Assembly: GCA_902582315.1 (NCBI GenBank)
Contig: CACHRP010000003.1
Coordinates: forward strand, 84,207 to 148,206
Source: an uncultured Pelagibacteraceae bacterium
Lineage (GTDB): Bacteria; Pseudomonadota; Alphaproteobacteria; Pelagibacterales; Pelagibacteraceae
Direction of reading: 5' to 3'
DNA: 64,000 nucleotides
Below are positions 59,213 through 64,000 of the stretch, in pieces; positions within the stretch are counted from its first letter, which is position 1, and each line of letters starts with the position of its first letter. The position numbers were made by a program, and so were the translations under genes. The notes beneath the pieces were generated by a model. It was not told where the DNA came from. It searched no databases and saw nothing but the letters and a program-made list of their open reading frames with translations.

Positions 59213-60202
59213 ATGTCAAAAGAAATACGTTTAAAATTTTCTACAGAAGTAGACGTAGCTGATGTTTACAATATACTTGCTAAAAATTACATTGATATAA
59301 TTACAGATTATTTTGAACTTCAGAGAATTTGGTTAAATAATGCTTATATAACATTTAAAGATTTAGATAAATATTTCATCTTAATGAGTTTGGTGAGTAA
59401 GACATTTGATAGTTATGCTGAATATTTTATCAAATATAATTTTGATCAATTCTATAATGTTGACCAGTATGAAATTAAAAAATTTAATATAGTTAATATT
59501 GCTAAAGATCTTTCAATATCAAAAGAAACAGCAAGAAGAAAAATATTAGAGTTAGAAAAAATCGGCATCATAAAGAAAAATAAAAAAGCGATAATAATAA
59601 ACAGAAAAGCTTACAACTTACAAAAACCAATTACTTCAATACATATGATATCAAAATTCTTGGCAAATTTATCTAAGCTTCTGTATAAAGCGAATATTAT
59701 CAATCAACAAATATCTAATTTTGATATGGAGCTGTTAATAAAAAATAATTATACACTTTGCTGGAATTATTTTTTAAAATTTCAAATAGAAATGCTAACT
59801 ACTTTTAAAAAAAAATTTTTTAATGATTACGAAACTGTTCAAATCTGGGCGATGATTGTTTACAATCAAAATTTATCACTAACAAAAAAATTCAAAGCAT
59901 CAAATAAATATCCTGATAAAGTAAAAGACACTTATTTAGATGAGCTCCTATCATTAACCGAGACTCTTGGATTGAATGCAATGACAATCTCAGATTTGAC
60001 AGGAATACCAAGACCAACTGTAATTAGGAAATTGAAATTTTTAGTAGATAAAAAATTTGTAGATAAAAATAAAAACGGTCTATATGTAGTATCTGACTCA
60101 AATAGTGTTAAAGAGGTGGATAAATATAGATTGGAGAATGTGAATAAAATTGCAGAGGTTTCTTGTAAATTATTTAATGCAGCAAGGATTCGTAAAAATT
60201 AA
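59213..60202 (+). CDS. Putative transcriptional regulator with two winged-HTH-like segments
   Basis: NIVNIAKDLSISKETARRKILELEKIGIIKKNKKAIIIN and MTISDLTGIPRPTVIRKLKFLVDKKFVDKNKNGLYVV. Confidence 0.7.
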   Translation: MSKEIRLKFSTEVDVADVYNILAKNYIDIITDYFELQRIWLNNAYITFKDLDKYFILMSLVSKTFDSYAEYFIKYNFDQFYNVDQYEIKKFNIVNIAKDLSISKETARRKILELEKIGIIKKNKKAIIINRKAYNLQKPITSIHMISKFLANLSKLLYKANIINQQISNFDMELLIKNNYTLCWNYFLKFQIEMLTTFKKKFFNDYETVQIWAMIVYNQNLSLTKKFKASNKYPDKVKDTYLDELLSLTETLGLNAMTISDLTGIPRPTVIRKLKFLVDKKFVDKNKNGLYVVSDSNSVKEVDKYRLENVNKIAEVSCKLFNAARIRKN

Positions 60203-60211
60203 TATTATTTT

Positions 60212-60454
60212 CTAAAATGATGCGATTGCTCCTGTAATCAAAATTACTGAAGCTATTAAACTTACAAAAATTAGATTTTCTTTTTTCTCTTTTTTTTTTT
60301 CTTCTCTAACTCTGTCCATCAGTAAATTTATATCAACTTTGTTATTTTTTTTCTTAGGAATAGTGTGTTCAAATTCATAATCTTCACTATCAATAATAAA
60401 CGTCTGAGTTGATTTACTGGCAGTTTTTTCTGATGACATGCCTAAATTAATCAT
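60212..60454 (-). CDS. Small C-terminally anchored membrane protein, unknown
   Basis: 80 aa, highly charged then C-terminal TM (LIFVSLIASVILITGAIASF); Met at 60439 is an alternative start. Confidence 0.55.
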   Translation of the reverse strand: MINLGMSSEKTASKSTQTFIIDSEDYEFEHTIPKKKNNKVDINLLMDRVREEKKKEKKENLIFVSLIASVILITGAIASF

Positions 60455-60536
60455 GAGAGATTTAGTTTTACAATCTTCAGGTTGTTCAATTTGAGGTTTT
60501 AAAATAAATTTAACAGATCAGATTGAGTATTATATT

Positions 60537-62981
60537 TTATATCGTCTTGAAGTTGTTTTGATTCAAGCTGTTAGCTTGTAATTCTGCAGCGTACTTTTTC
60601 TTTGCAACCTCGACATATAATTTGGCTGATTTAAGCTCATCTTTAGAAATGTTACCGTTAACATAACCAAATGTTAAATTTTTATTAAAGCAAAAAGAAT
60701 AATTTCCTGATGTTGTCCTTCCAATTATTTTATCGTTTATATAAATGGGCTCTTCATGGAGAAGTAGTGGTTCGCCTGGTTTATTTTCTTTTAAGGTGAG
60801 CATAATAAATTGTTTTGATATAGGTTGGTCCTTAAGTTTCAATATTGCGCTTCTTCCAATAAAATCTATATTTTTTTTATAACTTATTGCAAAGCTTAGA
60901 CCTGCTTGATATTGGTTTTCCTCAGCAGAAATATCGTGGCCCCAATGTAAAAAACCACTTTCCATTCTCATAATGTCCATAGCATGCATTCCACAATGGA
61001 CCATATTAAAGTTTTTACCCTCTGAAAAAATTATATCATATAATTTTTTGGCCTCTGAACTTTTTACATATAATTCGTACCCCAGCTCACCCACATAAGA
61101 TAATCTTTGAGCCCAGACGTCAATATCTTTAATTTTGATAAATTTCGCAAAACCAAATTTAAAATTTTCATTAGAAAAGTCATCTTTGCTAATTTTACTA
61201 ATCATTTTCCTACTATTTGGCCCAAATAATCCAAAACAACAATACTCATCAGTGATATCTTTAAATTCAACTTTGGATGACAAATATTTTTTAATATGGG
61301 ACTTATCGTGTTCTCTTGTAGCAGCAGACGTAACTACTCTAAAATAATTTTTTTCAATACATACAATACTTAGGTCGGTTTCTATGCCCCCCTCTTCATT
61401 TAACATTTGAGTATAAGTTGTCTTACCAGTTGCACTTTTTATATTCGCTGTGCAAATTTTTTGCAACTCGTCATGTACATTTTCTCCTTTTAAATCAAAT
61501 TTTGCAAACGATGATAAATCGAAAAGACCTACATTTTTTCTTGCATTTGTTGTTTCATGTTTTGCAGATGGGTACCAATTTTGAAAACTAAAACTATATT
61601 CATATTTTGGTTGTTTTCCGTTTAAAGAATACCACATTGGTCTCTCATAACCAGATGTTGTTCCAAAACAAGCACCAGCTTTTTTTAATTCGTCATGGTA
61701 AGGTAGCAGTTTTTGATTTCTTGAAGTAGAGTGCTGTTTGTATGGCCAATGCATACCATATAAATCACCTAAAGTTTCCGTAACTCTTTCCATAATAAAT
61801 TTTTTTGACGAGTGAAATTTTTGAAATCTTTTTATATCTAAAGAAAATAAATCTTCATTTGTATGCCCATTCATCATCCATTCTGCGGTTGCTTTTCCTG
61901 CTCCGCCAGCGCTAGCAATTCCAATACTATTAAATCCACAGCAGGTATATAACTTTTTTACCTCAGCTGTTTCTCCTAAAAGATATTGTGTATCTGGAGT
62001 AAAAGACTCTGGACCTGAAAAAAATTTTCTTATTCCAGCGTCTTTAAGCATTGGCAACCTATAAAAAGATTTTTCTAAATATGGTTCGAAATGATCAAAA
62101 TCATCTGGAAACTCTCCAAAAGAAAAATTTTCTGGGACTCTTCCTGTCTCCTTAAAAGCTGGTTTTGCATTAGGTTCAAATATTCCAATAAGCATTTTTC
62201 CTGCATCTTCTTTTAAATAAAGACAGGCGTTGTAATCTCTTAAGACAGGTAAGTCTTTTGGTAGATTTTTAATTGGTTCAGTAATTAGATAAAAATGTTC
62301 ATTTGGATAAAGTGGTACACTTACGTTTATATCCTCAGCAATTTGTCTAGACCACATTCCCGATGCAAGCACTACGAACTCACAATCTATTTTACCATAA
62401 ATTGTATCAACTCCTACTACTCTACCTTTGTTAACTAAAATCTTTTTAACCGGCGTTTTTTCAAAAATTTTTACTCCTTCCATTTTTGCTGCCTTGGCTA
62501 AAACATTAGTCACGCCCACAGGATCAGCCTGACCATCTTTAGGCATATAAACACTACCTTCAATGTCTCTGTCTTCAATAACTGGATACATTAGTTTTGT
62601 TTTTTTTTTATCTAAAACCTGAACTTCAACGTTAGATAATTGAGCTGTGGTTGCTTGTCGTAAAAGTTCTTGCATTCTATCTTTTGTAGAGGCAATAGTT
62701 ATTGCACCGTTTTGTTTAAATCCGGTGGATAGGCCTGTGATTTTTTCAAGTTCTTTATACAAATCTAATGAATACTTTCTTAATTTTGTAATAGTTTGAG
62801 ATGCACCTAGTTGTCCAATAAGACCTGCTGCATGCCATGTGGTTCCAGAAGTTAGCTGATCTCTCTCAAGTAAAATAGTATCTTTCCAACCAAATTTAGC
62901 AAGATGATATGCGCAAGAACAACCTGCTACACCCCCTCCTATAACTACAACTTTTGTGCTTTTTGGAAGTTGCTTTATCAT
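60537..62981 (-). CDS. FAD-dependent oxidoreductase with GcvT-type C-terminal domain (dimethylglycine/sarcosine dehydrogenase family)
   Basis: VVVIGGGVAGCSCAYHLAKFGW, TSGTTWHAAGLIGQLG; C-terminal aminomethyltransferase-like WYSLNGK...NVGLFDLSSFAKFDLKG. Confidence 0.92.
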   Translation of the reverse strand: MIKQLPKSTKVVVIGGGVAGCSCAYHLAKFGWKDTILLERDQLTSGTTWHAAGLIGQLGASQTITKLRKYSLDLYKELEKITGLSTGFKQNGAITIASTKDRMQELLRQATTAQLSNVEVQVLDKKKTKLMYPVIEDRDIEGSVYMPKDGQADPVGVTNVLAKAAKMEGVKIFEKTPVKKILVNKGRVVGVDTIYGKIDCEFVVLASGMWSRQIAEDINVSVPLYPNEHFYLITEPIKNLPKDLPVLRDYNACLYLKEDAGKMLIGIFEPNAKPAFKETGRVPENFSFGEFPDDFDHFEPYLEKSFYRLPMLKDAGIRKFFSGPESFTPDTQYLLGETAEVKKLYTCCGFNSIGIASAGGAGKATAEWMMNGHTNEDLFSLDIKRFQKFHSSKKFIMERVTETLGDLYGMHWPYKQHSTSRNQKLLPYHDELKKAGACFGTTSGYERPMWYSLNGKQPKYEYSFSFQNWYPSAKHETTNARKNVGLFDLSSFAKFDLKGENVHDELQKICTANIKSATGKTTYTQMLNEEGGIETDLSIVCIEKNYFRVVTSAATREHDKSHIKKYLSSKVEFKDITDEYCCFGLFGPNSRKMISKISKDDFSNENFKFGFAKFIKIKDIDVWAQRLSYVGELGYELYVKSSEAKKLYDIIFSEGKNFNMVHCGMHAMDIMRMESGFLHWGHDISAEENQYQAGLSFAISYKKNIDFIGRSAILKLKDQPISKQFIMLTLKENKPGEPLLLHEEPIYINDKIIGRTTSGNYSFCFNKNLTFGYVNGNISKDELKSAKLYVEVAKKKYAAELQANSLNQNNFKTI

Positions 62982-63003
62982 TTTTATTTTTCTTTAAAAT
63001 TAA

Positions 63004-64000
63004 TCATCTTGTAAGTCTATAAATTGTTTCAGCAACTTTATCATATCCCTTTACAGTATAGTGTTGTCTTGTTTTAAAAGGAAAAAGGCTCAATTTATCA
63101 TCTTCTTTTTCAAATACCTCTTTGTTGATATTAATAAATTTTATACCTAATCCGTTTACAATTTGCTCAATTGTTTCTAAATCGTCATTATATTTTTGAT
63201 TTCTAAATCTTTCTATAGAAGGAAGATATACAAAATATAGTTTTGAATTATTAATTTTAGCTAGGTTATTAGCTTTATTTAAAATTAGCTTAAATTTATT
63301 ATAATTTAATTCGTTATTCTTTTTTTTCGAAAAAATAGATTTTAACTTATTTTTAGTTTTATCTAACCTTATAAATTTTAGAATTTTATATTTAAGTTTT
63401 GAGTCTTTCTTTAAAATTCTAATCTCGTCATCTAAAAAATGGCTCATCATCACATTTCTATTAAATTTATCTATCTGAACTTGTTTATTAATTAGATCCT
63501 GTGTGAAAGTATCATCATCTAAATACTTAATTAAAATATTATTGTTAATTTCAACCCCTAAATTAATTAGATCGTTATTTTCTACATATATCCAAATAAT
63601 ATTTTTAACATTTTGAGGCATGTATTCTTTTAAGGTTGCATATTCTAAAAGTGGTCCATTTCCACCATATCCAATATTTATAACAGTTTTATTTGAAAGA
63701 TTTCTTAGAACAGAACCTATATCATTTGGCCTATTAACACATGCCCCATGAGTAAATGAGTCTCCAACAAGAAGATATTCAATTTTGTTTGAATTCCACT
63801 CTATATCTGGATTATTAAAACCATATCTATCACTTTTAAAAATAGTAAAATATCCATTTTCATTACAGTCTAGTGTCTTTGAATTTGAGATTCCTGATAA
63901 AGGTAAAAATAAGTCCTTATTTTTCTTTGCTTCAATGTGAAGTGATGGATATACGTTAACAACTAAGTCTTTATCTTTTTTTGCAAGTTCTTTATAAACT
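63004..64000 (-). CDS. SGNH/GDSL-hydrolase-like protein, truncated at window edge
   Basis: Track ORF starts at 63621 but the frame is open to the edge: GYFTIFKSDRYGFNNPDIEWNSNKIEYLLVGDSFTHGACVNRPNDIGSVLRNLSNKTVINIGYGGNGPLLEYATLKEYMPQN; C-terminal RQHYTVKGYDKVAE. Confidence 0.75.
   Translation of the reverse strand, partial: VYKELAKKDKDLVVNVYPSLHIEAKKNKDLFLPLSGISNSKTLDCNENGYFTIFKSDRYGFNNPDIEWNSNKIEYLLVGDSFTHGACVNRPNDIGSVLRNLSNKTVINIGYGGNGPLLEYATLKEYMPQNVKNIIWIYVENNDLINLGVEINNNILIKYLDDDTFTQDLINKQVQIDKFNRNVMMSHFLDDEIRILKKDSKLKYKILKFIRLDKTKNKLKSIFSKKKNNELNYNKFKLILNKANNLAKINNSKLYFVYLPSIERFRNQKYNDDLETIEQIVNGLGIKFININKEVFEKEDDKLSLFPFKTRQHYTVKGYDKVAETIYRLTR

Noticed and set aside
1-64000. CRISPR arrays, IS elements, prophage, toxin-antitoxin or restriction-modification systems
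   Set aside because: No direct-repeat arrays, transposase, integrase, or recognisable defence proteins seen in the ORF list.

Overview
AT-rich, densely packed alphaproteobacterial chromosome segment. Gene content and compactness strongly resemble Pelagibacterales (SAR11 / Candidatus Pelagibacter); this is an inference from protein recognition, no search was run. The window is mostly core metabolism: purCSQL-bolA-grxD, rpsD, cimA-cysS-nadE, class II DAHP synthase, glmS plus a stand-alone GlmU acetyltransferase domain, prpD-prpB-prpC, nrdAB, a TRAP transporter, rpoZ, an amino-acid ABC transporter, an S-adenosylmethionine decarboxylase/aminopropyltransferase fusion with methylthioadenosine salvage genes, dTDP-sugar genes, one tRNA(CAU), and a FAD/GcvT-type methylamine oxidoreductase. 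Single surface-modification genes (FkbM and other methyltransferases, glycosyltransferases) are inserted between core genes, and a larger cluster of them lies at about 50.2-56.5 kb. No rRNA, CRISPR array, IS element or prophage was seen. The most interesting signals are: (i) a compact polyamine/MTA-salvage gene set that includes a GFA-family protein; (ii) perfect 11-bp hairpins abutting the start codon of the first membrane subunit in both substrate-binding-protein transporter operons; (iii) a +1 frameshift at a G7 run in purL; (iv) a TauE/SafE gene that seems to lack ATG/GTG/TTG and probably starts at CTG; (v) a paired NrdR-box-like element upstream of nrdAB; (vi) convergent genes sharing stop codons. 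I did not find clear evidence of a wholly new defence or mobile system.
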